Positions 7,800 to 16,521 of a stretch of DNA of 64,000 nucleotides are shown in pieces (within the stretch, counting starts at the first letter, position 1; each line of letters begins with the position of its first letter). Source of the stretch: UBA2387 sp019454665 (lineage in GTDB: Bacteria > Armatimonadota > Fimbriimonadia > Fimbriimonadales > Fimbriimonadaceae); the NCBI GenBank assembly GCA_045862995.1, contig BTVX01000009.1, forward strand, positions 62,001 through 126,000, given 5' to 3'. The translations under genes and the position numbers were made by a program. A model generated the notes under the pieces. That model was given only the letters and a program-made list of their open reading frames with translations, had not been told where the DNA came from and made no database searches.

Positions 7800-10250
7800 A
7801 TGACGCTTCGTCGTCCCCTCGTGTCCCTTGCCCTCGTGGCGCTTGTCTCCCTCGCCGCACTTTCGTCGGCCCAAGGTCGTCGCAACCCGTTCGACCCGGC
7901 CAACCTCAAACCCCAGTACGCCCCCGATCGGCAGTTCGACCTGATTCACGTGGAACTCGACCTCGAGGTGGATTATCCCGGCAGGATGCTCCGCGGCAAG
8001 GTGGTCAACCACGTGTCGCCCTTCCGCACCACTGCCGAGCCCCTGCTCATCCACGCGGGCGAGAGTCTGGAGGTGCTTGAGACGACGGTCAACGGTCAAG
8101 CCGTGCCGTTCAAGCGGGAAGGTCGCAACCTCTACATTCAGGCGGGCGAAGTGGCTGGCGGCAAGACTGTTCAACTCGGCACGACGTACCGCTCCAAGGA
8201 ACTCAAGGGCGGCACGTTTGGCGAAGAAGGGGGCTGGCACTGGATCGAACCCACCGACGGCGTCGAGACGCGCGTCGGCTTCTGGACCCAAGGCGAGACG
8301 GAATACAACAGCGAATGGGTGCCCACGTGGGATTACCCCAACGACTTCGCGACCAGCGAGACGCGCACGACCGTTCCCTCGGGTTGGGAAGTCCTCGGTA
8401 ACGGCAAGCTCATGGGGCGGCAGACCACCCGGAACACAACCACGTTCCACTGGAAGATGGAGCAGCCCCACGCCACCTACCTGCTGGCCCTGTATGGCGG
8501 TCCGCTCGACATCGAGCGCGCCACGTGGGAAGGCGTCGAACTGCTCTACGTCGTCCCCAAGGGCTACCGCAACCTGATCGCGCCCAGCTTCGACGACACG
8601 CCCGACATGCTGCGCGTGTTCAGCAAGGTCACGGGCGTGAAGTACCCGTGGAACAAGTACGCGCAGAGCGCGATGTACGACTTCGGCGGCGGCATGGAGA
8701 ACGTGACGAACACGATCCTCGGGTTCTTCAACCTCACCGACGGCAAGGCGAACCACCGGGGCATGGCGGGCCTCAACGCCCACGAACTCGCCCACCAGTG
8801 GTTCGGCGATCTGGTGACCTGCAAGACGTGGGGCGACATCTGGCTCAACGAGAGCTTCGCGACGTTCTTCGAGACCGTCTACATGGAACACGCCCGGGGC
8901 AAGGCAGCCTACGAGCAGGAAACCGACGGCAACATGCGGGGCTACTTCCAAGAGGCCCGTCGCTATATGCGGCCGCTCTCGACCAACCTGTACCCCAATG
9001 GCGACGCCATGTTCGACTCGCACTCGTACCCCAAGGGGGCGGTGGTGTTGCACACCATGCGGAGCTTCGTGGGCGACGAGGCGTTCTTCAAGGGCATCAA
9101 CCTGTACCTCACGCGACACCGCCACCAACCGGTCGAAACCTATCAATTCGAACGCGCGATGACCGACGCGAGCGGCATCAACATGAAGCCGTTCTTCGAC
9201 CAGTGGGTCCGTTCGCCCGGGCACCCCGTGATCGGGTTCGAGTGGACGTGGAACGAGGAGACCAAGGAAGTCGTGGCCACGGTGATGCAAACGCAGAACA
9301 CGGCAAACGGCACGCCGGTATATCGGATCGGGGCGAAGGTCGGCTTCATCGAGGGCGGTCAATTCACGGAGTCGAGCGCGCCGCTGTCGGCGGATTCGCA
9401 CGAGTTCAGGTTCAAGCGGGACCGTAAACCCGATGCCGTCCTGTTCGACCCGCACCACGACTTCCTGCGCGAGTACGAGCCCAAGTGGGCGACCGAGGAA
9501 TTGGCCAGCATCGTCCGCTTCGCTCCCAACGCCATTGATCGGGACGAGGCTCTGGGGCAGTTGATGGAGGCCGACATGGCCGCCGCCATCGCCCTGCTGC
9601 CGGTGATCGAAGCCGACCAGGGCGCGTTCCCCGTGTTCGGTAGCACCCGTCGGCTCGCCAACGCGCGGAATCCCGAACTGCGTGCGTTCTTCCGCAACGA
9701 ACTGAAGCACGAGAACTTCGGGCGACGGACCGACGCCGTTCGCGGCTTGGCACAACTCGGCCTGGAAGACGAAGACGTCCGGACGTTTGTCGGGCTGGTC
9801 AGCGGACAGCAGCCGACCCCCGTGGTGCTCGCCGCCATGAGCGGGTTGGCCGACAAGGGCGTCGAGGCGCACTACCAAACGCTTCTCGCCGCCACCCGCA
9901 TCGAATCGCTACGCGACGTGACCGCGAACAACGCGTTCCGGCACTTGGCCACGGTGAAGCAGGGCCAAGACCTGATCCTGACCACGGCCACGCGAGGCTC
10001 GGGTGTGTTGCGCAAGCGCACGATCGCGGCGCTTGGCAACCTGCCGGCTGCGATGAGCAACGAGCGGGACTCCGCTTTGCGGGCCTGCTTGCGCGATGCC
10101 GACTGGGAGACCGTGCTCGCCGCCGTCCGCTTGGTCCAACAGAACAAGATCGAGGGCCTTTACGCCGAGGTCGAACTGGCTTCCAAGCGCAACGGCCCCT
10201 ACGGCGCGAAGTTCTACTTGGATCGCGTGGTGAAGCAGTTGAGCAGCTAG
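7800..10250 (+). CDS. Secreted M1-family aminopeptidase
   Basis: 816 aa. Signal peptide MTLRRPLVSLALVALVSLAA ending in SAQG, then the M1 beta-saddle domain (YAPDRQFDLIHVELDLEVDY). The exopeptidase motif GGGMEN is at 296-301 and the zinc site HELAH at 328-332, with the third ligand E351 in WLNESF. The last 250 residues are HEAT-like helices (RTDAVRGLAQLGLEDEDV). Removes N-terminal residues from peptides, here outside the cytoplasm. It probably supports peptide scavenging together with the M48 enzyme upstream. A large hairpin follows the stop. Confidence 0.93.
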   Translation: MTLRRPLVSLALVALVSLAALSSAQGRRNPFDPANLKPQYAPDRQFDLIHVELDLEVDYPGRMLRGKVVNHVSPFRTTAEPLLIHAGESLEVLETTVNGQAVPFKREGRNLYIQAGEVAGGKTVQLGTTYRSKELKGGTFGEEGGWHWIEPTDGVETRVGFWTQGETEYNSEWVPTWDYPNDFATSETRTTVPSGWEVLGNGKLMGRQTTRNTTTFHWKMEQPHATYLLALYGGPLDIERATWEGVELLYVVPKGYRNLIAPSFDDTPDMLRVFSKVTGVKYPWNKYAQSAMYDFGGGMENVTNTILGFFNLTDGKANHRGMAGLNAHELAHQWFGDLVTCKTWGDIWLNESFATFFETVYMEHARGKAAYEQETDGNMRGYFQEARRYMRPLSTNLYPNGDAMFDSHSYPKGAVVLHTMRSFVGDEAFFKGINLYLTRHRHQPVETYQFERAMTDASGINMKPFFDQWVRSPGHPVIGFEWTWNEETKEVVATVMQTQNTANGTPVYRIGAKVGFIEGGQFTESSAPLSADSHEFRFKRDRKPDAVLFDPHHDFLREYEPKWATEELASIVRFAPNAIDRDEALGQLMEADMAAAIALLPVIEADQGAFPVFGSTRRLANARNPELRAFFRNELKHENFGRRTDAVRGLAQLGLEDEDVRTFVGLVSGQQPTPVVLAAMSGLADKGVEAHYQTLLAATRIESLRDVTANNAFRHLATVKQGQDLILTTATRGSGVLRKRTIAALGNLPAAMSNERDSALRACLRDADWETVLAAVRLVQQNKIEGLYAEVELASKRNGPYGAKFYLDRVVKQLSS

Positions 10251-10270
10251 CCACGATTCTGGACGGGACT

Positions 10271-10308
10271 GTGACGGACGCGCCGTTCGGTGCGCGACGA
10301 GCCGTCAC
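10271..10308 (+). terminator. Stem-loop after the M1 aminopeptidase
   Basis: GTGACGG pairs with CCGTCAC, and an inner CGCGCC...GGTGCGCG stem extends the hairpin. It begins 20 bases after the stop and has no T-run. Confidence 0.5.
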
Positions 10309-10316
10309 GGCCACGT

Positions 10317-10330
10317 CACACCCGGGTGTG
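10317..10330. promoter_or_regulatory. Perfect 14-base palindrome upstream of the PEP-CTERM gene
   Basis: CACACCCGGGTGTG is a perfect palindrome 78 bases before the ATG at 10409. A symmetric site of this size in a promoter region could be an operator for a dimeric regulator; no regulator gene is adjacent. Confidence 0.35.
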
Positions 10331-10408
10331 TACCTTGGTCTCAGATTCGCAAGAAGACTCGGAACCAACCGAGCGAAGCGGATCCGAACGACCAGATAGG
10401 AACACATC

Positions 10409-11041
10409 ATGCAAACCACGACACCACGTCGGCTCGCCATGTCGGCCGCCCTGATGGGCGTTGCCGCGCTCTCCGGGGCACAGACCATCTTCGACAACAT
10501 CCAGGGCTACACGGGCTGGAACACGACTTCCTGGACCGAGGTGAGAGGCGCGTTGAACACGCCACGCATCGTCGGTATGCAATTCGAGGCGTCCTCCACG
10601 GCCTTCGCCACCTCGATGGATCTCTCGATCCAGGCCCAGCTTGCTGGGTCCGTGGGCGGCACGGTCAACCTGTTCGCCGATTCGGGATCGAACACGCTGG
10701 GCACGTTCATGCACAGCGTGAGCTTCCCCACGCAGCCCGTCCTTGGCTCGACGGGTCATGTGACGGTCGCCTTGCCCAGCTTGCTGATGACCTCGGGCCA
10801 GAAGTACTGGGCCGTGACCAGCGCCGACGGACTCTTCGGCATGCTGTTCTGGCACATCCCGCCCTCTTCGACGTTCGGAAACATGTACACGACGGCGAGT
10901 GCGGCGTCACCCGGAACCTACAGCCAAGAGCGGCAGCCCGGCCTGCGGATCACGGGCGATCCCGTGCCGGAACCGGCGACCCTTGTTGCCCTGGGCATGG
11001 GCGCCGCCGCTCTGCTCCGCCGCAGGTTGCGCCGGGCCTGA
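10409..11041 (+). CDS. PEP-CTERM anchor protein
   Basis: 210 aa. It has an N-terminal signal peptide (MSAALMGVAALSGAQ), a beta-rich middle without recognised domain, and a C-terminal sorting signal: VPEPATL, a hydrophobic stretch (VALGMGAAALL) and a basic end (RRRLRRA). Such proteins are cut and sorted by an exosortase/EpsH and usually belong to the surface or extracellular matrix. No exosortase is encoded in the window. AGGAACACATC before the ATG gives a weak Shine-Dalgarno. The gene is monocistronic and converges with ilvC. Confidence 0.88.
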   Translation: MQTTTPRRLAMSAALMGVAALSGAQTIFDNIQGYTGWNTTSWTEVRGALNTPRIVGMQFEASSTAFATSMDLSIQAQLAGSVGGTVNLFADSGSNTLGTFMHSVSFPTQPVLGSTGHVTVALPSLLMTSGQKYWAVTSADGLFGMLFWHIPPSSTFGNMYTTASAASPGTYSQERQPGLRITGDPVPEPATLVALGMGAAALLRRRLRRA

Positions 11042-11048
11042 GGTCCGT

Positions 11049-12038
11049 TCAGGGTACGAGGCCCATCATCTCGCGCATGGCGCGGCTCGCGTCTTGTACG
11101 GGGTGATCGGCCTCGGCCTCACGGTATCGCCGCATCCGCGCGCCGCCACCGTCCATTTCGTCCACGATCTTGCGCGCGAAGGACCCATCCTGGATCGCCT
11201 GCAGCGCCTCGGCCATCGCCGCTCGGGCTTCAGGGCCGACCACGCGCGGCCCGACCTCGTAGCCGCCCCACTCAGCCGTGTCCGAGATCGAGCGCCTCAT
11301 GTGTTCCAGCCCGCCTTCGTAGAGCAGGTCCACGATGAGCTTGGTCTCGTGCATGCACTCGAAGAAGGCCACTTCCGGCTGGTATCCCGCCGCGACCAAC
11401 GTCTCGAAACCCGCCTTGATCAACTCGGGGATGCCGCCGCACAGCACGGTCTGCTCTCCGAAGAGGTCGGTCTCGGTCTCTTCCCTGAATGTGGTGGCCA
11501 GCAGCCCGACGCGGGCGCATCCGATGCCCCAAGCGTAGGCGAGGGCGGTCTCCAACGCCTTGCCGCTCGCGTCCTGATGGACGGCCACCAAGCCGGCCAA
11601 GCCCGAGCCCCGCTGGTATTCCTCGCGGAGCCGCTTGCCGGGACCCTTGGGCGAAACCAGGGCGACGTCCACGAACTCGGGCGGTTCGATCAGGTCGTAG
11701 ACGATGTTGAACCCGTGGGCGAAGAGAATCGTCTGTCCGGGTCGCAAAAGCGGTGCCACACCCTCGGCGTAGATGTGGCGCATGGGCACGTCGGGTGTGC
11801 AGAACATCACCACGTCCGCCCACTGCGCGATCTCGGCGACCGAACCCACGACGAACCCGTGGTCAGCGGCACGCATGCGGCTCTTGCTGCCCTCGTGCAG
11901 GCCCACGCGAACGTCGCATCCGCTGTCCTTCAGGTTGAGTGCGTGCGCATGGCCCTGGCCTCCATAGCCCAGCACGCCCACCTTTGCGGAAAGGATGGTC
12001 TGGGGCACGACGTGTTCGGGTCCGTAGAGGGTCGCCAT
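11049..12038 (-). CDS. ilvC: Ketol-acid reductoisomerase
   Basis: 329 aa, the length of class I enzymes. The N-terminal Rossmann motif is VGVLGYGGQGHAHALNLKDSG, and the metal-binding knotted domain has TDLFGEQTVLCGG and FFECMHETKLIVDLLYEGG. It isomerises and reduces 2-acetolactate or 2-aceto-2-hydroxybutyrate with NAD(P)H and Mg2+ in branched-chain amino-acid synthesis. The start is the ATG at 12038; longer frames upstream lack homology. It stands alone, without ilvB, ilvN, ilvD or leu genes beside it, and is divergent from the gene at 12086. Confidence 0.96.
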   Translation of the reverse strand: MATLYGPEHVVPQTILSAKVGVLGYGGQGHAHALNLKDSGCDVRVGLHEGSKSRMRAADHGFVVGSVAEIAQWADVVMFCTPDVPMRHIYAEGVAPLLRPGQTILFAHGFNIVYDLIEPPEFVDVALVSPKGPGKRLREEYQRGSGLAGLVAVHQDASGKALETALAYAWGIGCARVGLLATTFREETETDLFGEQTVLCGGIPELIKAGFETLVAAGYQPEVAFFECMHETKLIVDLLYEGGLEHMRRSISDTAEWGGYEVGPRVVGPEARAAMAEALQAIQDGSFARKIVDEMDGGGARMRRYREAEADHPVQDASRAMREMMGLVP

Positions 12039-12073
12039 CGGTCGGGTCCAAGGGTACCTCTGGCTTCTGGAAC

Positions 12074-12079
12074 CATAAT
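12074..12079 (+). promoter_or_regulatory. -10-like hexamer CATAAT, 6 bases before GTG
   Basis: CATAAT ends 6 bases before the GTG at 12086, consistent with leaderless transcription of the 12086 gene. It lies in the 47-base divergent gap shared with ilvC. Confidence 0.4.
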
Positions 12080-12085
12080 CAGTCC

Positions 12086-12661
12086 GTGACCGCCCTGCTG
12101 GCGCTCGCCGCCCTGTTCGTCTCGCAGCCCACGGCTTCGGAGGCGCTGGTCGCTCACGCGTTGGCGGCTTGGAAGCGCGAGCCCGAGACCCGCATCGAGG
12201 ACGCCTACAAATGGCTGTTCCACGCCACGCAGGGGGGCGAACACGCCGTGGTCGTCGAGGATGGACCCCGCTCCTGGTTCGAAGGCGAGTGGGCCGGCGT
12301 CGGTCGTCCAATGGCCAACGAGCCCGCCACGGTTGCGCTCGATCCGGCGGGCCGGGTCTTGCGCGTCAACCTGCGACCCGCCAAAGCCGCTGGCCACGAC
12401 CCCGAGATGCTCTTTCAGGTGTTTCTGAGGTCGGCCGAGGCGTTTCGCCCCGATCCTAGGTCGTTGCGCGATGCTTGGTCCGCACTTGGCGAGCGATTGC
12501 AGGACCAGCCGATTTCGCCGCACTTGGCGTTCGGCGAGTGGCGGCGCTTGGATGCCGAGCTGAACGCGCACGGGTTCCGGGCCCGGCATCATTCCGAGGC
12601 GTACTCCCGTGCGCGGCGACCATCCTATCGCGTGGTTCTGGGGGAGATGTGGGTTCCGTAA
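12086..12661 (+). CDS. Hypothetical exported protein
   Basis: 191 aa from a GTG start, chosen because TALLALAALFVSQPTASEAL makes a short signal peptide and a -10-like hexamer sits just upstream. The rest is soluble, with IEDAYKWLFHATQGGEHAVV and a run of charged helices; I recognise no family. The C-terminal end overlaps the start of the MFS gene by 13 bases, so the pair is probably co-transcribed and co-translated. Confidence 0.65.
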   Translation: MTALLALAALFVSQPTASEALVAHALAAWKREPETRIEDAYKWLFHATQGGEHAVVVEDGPRSWFEGEWAGVGRPMANEPATVALDPAGRVLRVNLRPAKAAGHDPEMLFQVFLRSAEAFRPDPRSLRDAWSALGERLQDQPISPHLAFGEWRRLDAELNAHGFRARHHSEAYSRARRPSYRVVLGEMWVP

Positions 12662-13929
12662 GGCTCTCGGACACCGTCGGATTGCGGCGGATGTTGGTGC
12701 TCGCGCTGCTGTGCGAAACGGCGTTCGCGATGGTGAACATCTCGTCCATGCCCATTTACCTGACCCAGTCGCGAGGGCTTCACGCGGGCACGGTTGGAGC
12801 CGTGCTGGCCGTCTTCTTGGCGACCGAAGCGCTCGCCAAGGGGCCGATGGGGCGGTGGAGCGACCGTGTGGGCCGTCGGCCGTTTTTGGTGGCCGGTCCC
12901 CTGCTCGCGATGGGAAGCGCGCTGGGGACCGTGGCCGTGCCCAGCGGTTTGGGCGAGACGGCCTGGTTCATGATCCTGCGCGTGCTCGACGGGCTTGGCG
13001 CGGGCATGATCTGGCCCGCCATGTTCGCCATGATGGGCGACGTCGCCGGCGAGGGTCGCCGCCAGCGCGCCATGTCGCTGCTCAACCTCTGCTACCTGGG
13101 CGGTCTCGGATTGGCGCTCCCGCTCGGCGGTTGGGCGAACGAGCACCTGGCCCCGCTCCTCGATTTGCCCGAGAAAACCGGCGGCTTTTGGCTGGCGGGC
13201 GCGCTGTTCGCCGTTGCGTTCGCTACCGCCGTCTGGTTGCGCGAGTCGCACACGCAGCGTCCCGTGGCGTCGAGCCACCTCGATGCCAGCGCGTGGCGGC
13301 GCATCCCGGGCCCGATGACGATCGCCATGGTCACGTTCGTGGGCATCGGCCTGCCCATGGCGATCGTGAAGCTGTTCGCGTCGGACGTGTTCCGATTGAG
13401 CGAGGTGCAATTCGGCCTGCTGGTCGTGCCCGGAGTTGCCGCGATGGCGGGTCTCTCGGTCCCCATGGCCAGACTCGGCGAGCGGCTGGGATCGAATCGG
13501 GCCGTGACCGTCGGCCTGTTGGCATGCCTCGTCGGTGTCGCCGGGCTGTGGGGCTCGTCGCTGTTCCTCGATCGGTCGGGCGAATCGTGGTCGGTCACGC
13601 CTGCGGCCATCTCCTTTCTCGCTGCGGGTGCTGCGCTGACGGGTTTGGGCTTCCTGCTGGCATTGCCCGCTTGGTACGCGGCGGTGAGCGACCTGGACCC
13701 GCAACGTCGAGGTGCGAACACCGGCGCGATCATGGCCGCCCAAGGCGTTGGCGCCATCGTGGGCGCGGCGCTCGGTTCGAGCCTGTACGGAGCGGTCGAG
13801 CACCTGGGCCCCTTGGAGGCGCGCTACGCGCCATTTGCCGGGTGCGCGATCTGCGTCGGCGCGGGGTGGCTGCTCAGCCTGGCGCTCATGCTTCCTCGGA
13901 GTCGCGGGTCTCGAAGTCCCAACGCTTGA
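12649..13929 (+). CDS. MFS transporter
   Basis: 426 aa with about 12 hydrophobic segments. The MFS loop 2-3 signature appears as GRWSDRVGRRPFLVAG (G-x-x-x-D-R-x-G-R-R), and RVLDGLGAGMIWPAMFAMMG is the usual TM4-5 region. The start is the GTG at 12649, which has GGGGGAG just upstream and overlaps the end of the preceding gene. The substrate is unknown; the family mostly exports drugs or small metabolites. The 3' end overlaps the convergent MFS gene by 44 bases. Confidence 0.88.
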   Translation: MGSVRLSDTVGLRRMLVLALLCETAFAMVNISSMPIYLTQSRGLHAGTVGAVLAVFLATEALAKGPMGRWSDRVGRRPFLVAGPLLAMGSALGTVAVPSGLGETAWFMILRVLDGLGAGMIWPAMFAMMGDVAGEGRRQRAMSLLNLCYLGGLGLALPLGGWANEHLAPLLDLPEKTGGFWLAGALFAVAFATAVWLRESHTQRPVASSHLDASAWRRIPGPMTIAMVTFVGIGLPMAIVKLFASDVFRLSEVQFGLLVVPGVAAMAGLSVPMARLGERLGSNRAVTVGLLACLVGVAGLWGSSLFLDRSGESWSVTPAAISFLAAGAALTGLGFLLALPAWYAAVSDLDPQRRGANTGAIMAAQGVGAIVGAALGSSLYGAVEHLGPLEARYAPFAGCAICVGAGWLLSLALMLPRSRGSRSPNA

Positions 13930-15094
13930 CCAGCGTCGCCACCGCTCCGACCAAGACGCAACCGCCGCCGATGGCCAACGCCGTGGGCAACCCCGCATAG
14001 GACGCCACAAATCCGAGCGCCAACGCACCGAACGGGCCGAGCCCGGAAATGGCCCACACGTGCATCGAGATGACGCGGCCGCGAAGGTTCTCCGGGGCGA
14101 CCAACTGGAAGATCGTGTTGGTCGTGTTGAACTGCATGACCGTCGAGCCACCCAGCACGGCGAAGATGACATAGGCGACCCAAGGCACGCGAACCACCGA
14201 GAGCAGCAGGAGGCAGATCGCGATGTTCACGAGCGCGAGCCGCACCAGCCGTCCCTTGACGTGGCGATCCGTCAGCTTGTACACGGTCACCAGCCCCGTG
14301 ATCGCGCCGACCCCGATGGCCGTCATGCACCACCCCAGGCCCTGCTCGCCCAGCCCCAGCAGGTCGCGGGCGATCGCGGGCATTTGCGCCAGGTAGGCCA
14401 AGCCGAACGTCGAGGTCATCGCCTCGAGCACGAAGAGGGGACGAAGCTTGGGGTGGGAGAGCGTGTAGCGAATCCCGTCCACCAACAGCGCCTTGATGCG
14501 CCACGTCCTCTTCTGGGAAGCGCCTAGGTTGGCCCGGATCGCCAGCACGGCGCTGATCAGGCCGATATAGCTCAGGCCGTTGACGAGGTAGCACATCTTC
14601 GGCCCGAACCACGCGAGCATTTGCCCGCCCAGGGCCGGGCCCAACACGCGGGCCACGTTGAACGCCATCGCATTGACCGGGACGGCGGCGGCGAGGTCCT
14701 CCTTTGGCACCACGCTGCTCACCAGCGATTGGCGGGCGGGCATCTCCAAACTCGAACTGATGCCGATCAGCAGGGCCGCGCCGAGAATATGCTCGTACCG
14801 GACGAACCCCTGCCAAGTCGCGAACGACAGGAACAACGCGCAGCTCGCGAACACCAATTGGGTGCCGATGAGCAGGATGCGGCGGTTCACCATGTCCACC
14901 ACGACGCCCGCGATCGGCCCGATGAACGAGACGGGCACCATGCCCATGAACGAGACCAGGGCCAGCTTCGCCTTGTCGCCCGTGAGGTCGTAGACCAGCC
15001 ACCCCTGCGCCACGTTTTGAACCCACGAGCCGCAGAACGAGAAGAACGCGCCGAACCACAAGAGGGCGAAGTCTCTGTGGCGAAGGGCGCGCAT
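13886..15094 (-). CDS. MFS transporter of the EntS/MFS_3 (DHA3) type
   Basis: 402 aa with 10-12 membrane helices. It opens with MRALRHRDFALLWFGAFFSF and has SLEMPARQSLVSSVVPKEDL, the typical N-terminal and TM4-5 blocks of the MFS_3/EntS group, which are mostly exporters of siderophores or macrolides. The start is the ATG at 15094, with CATACT seven bases upstream. Its tail overlaps the convergent MFS gene, an unusual arrangement for two unrelated transporters. Confidence 0.9.
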   Translation of the reverse strand: MRALRHRDFALLWFGAFFSFCGSWVQNVAQGWLVYDLTGDKAKLALVSFMGMVPVSFIGPIAGVVVDMVNRRILLIGTQLVFASCALFLSFATWQGFVRYEHILGAALLIGISSSLEMPARQSLVSSVVPKEDLAAAVPVNAMAFNVARVLGPALGGQMLAWFGPKMCYLVNGLSYIGLISAVLAIRANLGASQKRTWRIKALLVDGIRYTLSHPKLRPLFVLEAMTSTFGLAYLAQMPAIARDLLGLGEQGLGWCMTAIGVGAITGLVTVYKLTDRHVKGRLVRLALVNIAICLLLLSVVRVPWVAYVIFAVLGGSTVMQFNTTNTIFQLVAPENLRGRVISMHVWAISGLGPFGALALGFVASYAGLPTALAIGGGCVLVGAVATLVKRWDFETRDSEEA

Positions 15095-15101
15095 GACCTC
15101 T

Positions 15102-15107
15102 AGTATG
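15102..15107 (-). promoter_or_regulatory. -10-like hexamer CATACT before the MFS_3 gene
   Basis: On the minus strand CATACT ends 7 bases before the ATG at 15094. Confidence 0.35.
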
Positions 15108-15144
15108 GCGAAGCTACCCCGCGTGGGGTACCGTTCGGATAGCC

Positions 15145-16509
15145 ATGAGCAAGAAGCTGAACCGCCGCGAATTCCTCGCCTCCGCCGCTGCCGCCGGGGT
15201 CTCGCTCGCCTCCGCCAAGTCCTTTGCCGCCGAATCGCAGCCGGCCAGCAACGCCAGAACGATGATGGGCGTCGCCGCGCCCAAGATGGACCGTGTGCGC
15301 GTCGGGTTCATCGGGGTCGGCGCACGAGGCAGCGGCCACGTTCAGCAGATGCTGCTCATTGACGGCGTGGACGTCAAGGGCATCGCCGACCTTTATCCCG
15401 ACTGGGCCGAGCGCGCCGCCAAGTACTGCACCGACAAAGGCCGGCCCAAGCCCACGATCTACGGCCCCGGAAAGGACAGCTACAAGGCGATGCTCCAACG
15501 GGACGACATTGACATCGTCATCATCGCCACGCCTTGGGAAGAGCACGCGCGGATGGCCGTGGACGCGATGAACAACGGCAAACACGCGTTCATCGAGGTG
15601 CCTGCGTGCCTGACCATCGAAGAGTGCTGGAAGCTGGTGGACACGTCTGAGAAGACGCGAAAGCTGTGCATGATGATGGAGAACGTCAACTACGGGCGCG
15701 AGGAACTGGCCGTGCTCAACATGTGCCGCCTGGGCGTGTTCGGCGAACTCCTGCACGGAGAGGCCGCTTACATCCACGACCTGCGCGGCCAGATGCACGA
15801 AGTCGAGCGGGGCACGGGTTCGTGGCGCACGCCCCACTACATGAAGCGGAACGGCAACCTGTATCCGACGCATGGCCTGGGCCCCGTCGCGCAGTACATG
15901 AACATCAACCGAGGCGACCGGCTGGACTACCTTTCCAGCATGAGCTGCAACGCCCGCGTCCGCGAAATCTACGCCAAGAAGAACTTCCCCGCCGACCACA
16001 AGTGGAACAAGGGCAAGTTCGTGTGCGGCGACATCAACACCACGATGATCAAGACCGCGCTAGGCAAGACGATCATGGTGCAGTGGGACGAGCAACTGCC
16101 GCGCCCCTACACGCGCCACAACCTGATCCAAGGCACCAAGGGCGTTTGGGGCGGATTCCCCAACCGCGTCGTCATCGAAGGCGAGACGCCCAGCACCGAG
16201 CGATGGGTGGAGCGCGAGAACCTGCGAGCCGTCATCGAGAAGTACGACCACCCGCTGTGGAAGCGCATCGCCAACGACCCGGCCAACCAAGGCGGCCACG
16301 GCGGCATGGATTTCATCATGCTGTGGCGCATCGTCTACTGCCTGCGCAACGGACTTCCGCTCGACCAGGACGTGTACGATGCCGCCGCATGGACGGCCGT
16401 CGCGCCCCTTTCCGAACGGTCGGTCGCCCGACGCGGACAGGTGCAAGACGTGCCCGACTTCACGCGCGGGGCATGGAAGACGGGCACGCCGCTGGGCATC
16501 GTGAGCTGA
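15145..16509 (+). CDS. GH109-type Gfo/Idh/MocA protein, Tat-exported
   Basis: 454 aa. The N-terminus has a Tat signal (KLNRREFLASAAAAGVSLAS), then the dinucleotide-binding VGFIGVGARGSGH (from about residue 53), the IIATPWEEHARMAVDAM-NGKHAFIEVPAC block and YPTHGLGPVAQYMNINRGD with H243. The T-H-G-L-G-P-x-A-x-x-x-N-I-N-R-G-D block is diagnostic of GH109 alpha-N-acetylgalactosaminidases, which cleave terminal GalNAc by an NAD-dependent oxidation-elimination mechanism. Tat export fits an enzyme that folds with bound NAD. It is divergent from the MFS gene, so co-regulation through the 50-base gap is possible. Confidence 0.88.
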   Translation: MSKKLNRREFLASAAAAGVSLASAKSFAAESQPASNARTMMGVAAPKMDRVRVGFIGVGARGSGHVQQMLLIDGVDVKGIADLYPDWAERAAKYCTDKGRPKPTIYGPGKDSYKAMLQRDDIDIVIIATPWEEHARMAVDAMNNGKHAFIEVPACLTIEECWKLVDTSEKTRKLCMMMENVNYGREELAVLNMCRLGVFGELLHGEAAYIHDLRGQMHEVERGTGSWRTPHYMKRNGNLYPTHGLGPVAQYMNINRGDRLDYLSSMSCNARVREIYAKKNFPADHKWNKGKFVCGDINTTMIKTALGKTIMVQWDEQLPRPYTRHNLIQGTKGVWGGFPNRVVIEGETPSTERWVERENLRAVIEKYDHPLWKRIANDPANQGGHGGMDFIMLWRIVYCLRNGLPLDQDVYDAAAWTAVAPLSERSVARRGQVQDVPDFTRGAWKTGTPLGIVS

Positions 16510-16521
16510 GCCGGCGCCGCG

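Noticed and set aside
7674..9878. 734-codon open frame opposite the M1 aminopeptidase
   Set aside because: It is a shadow of the gene whose HELAH and GGGMEN motifs are certain; its translation shows no domain.
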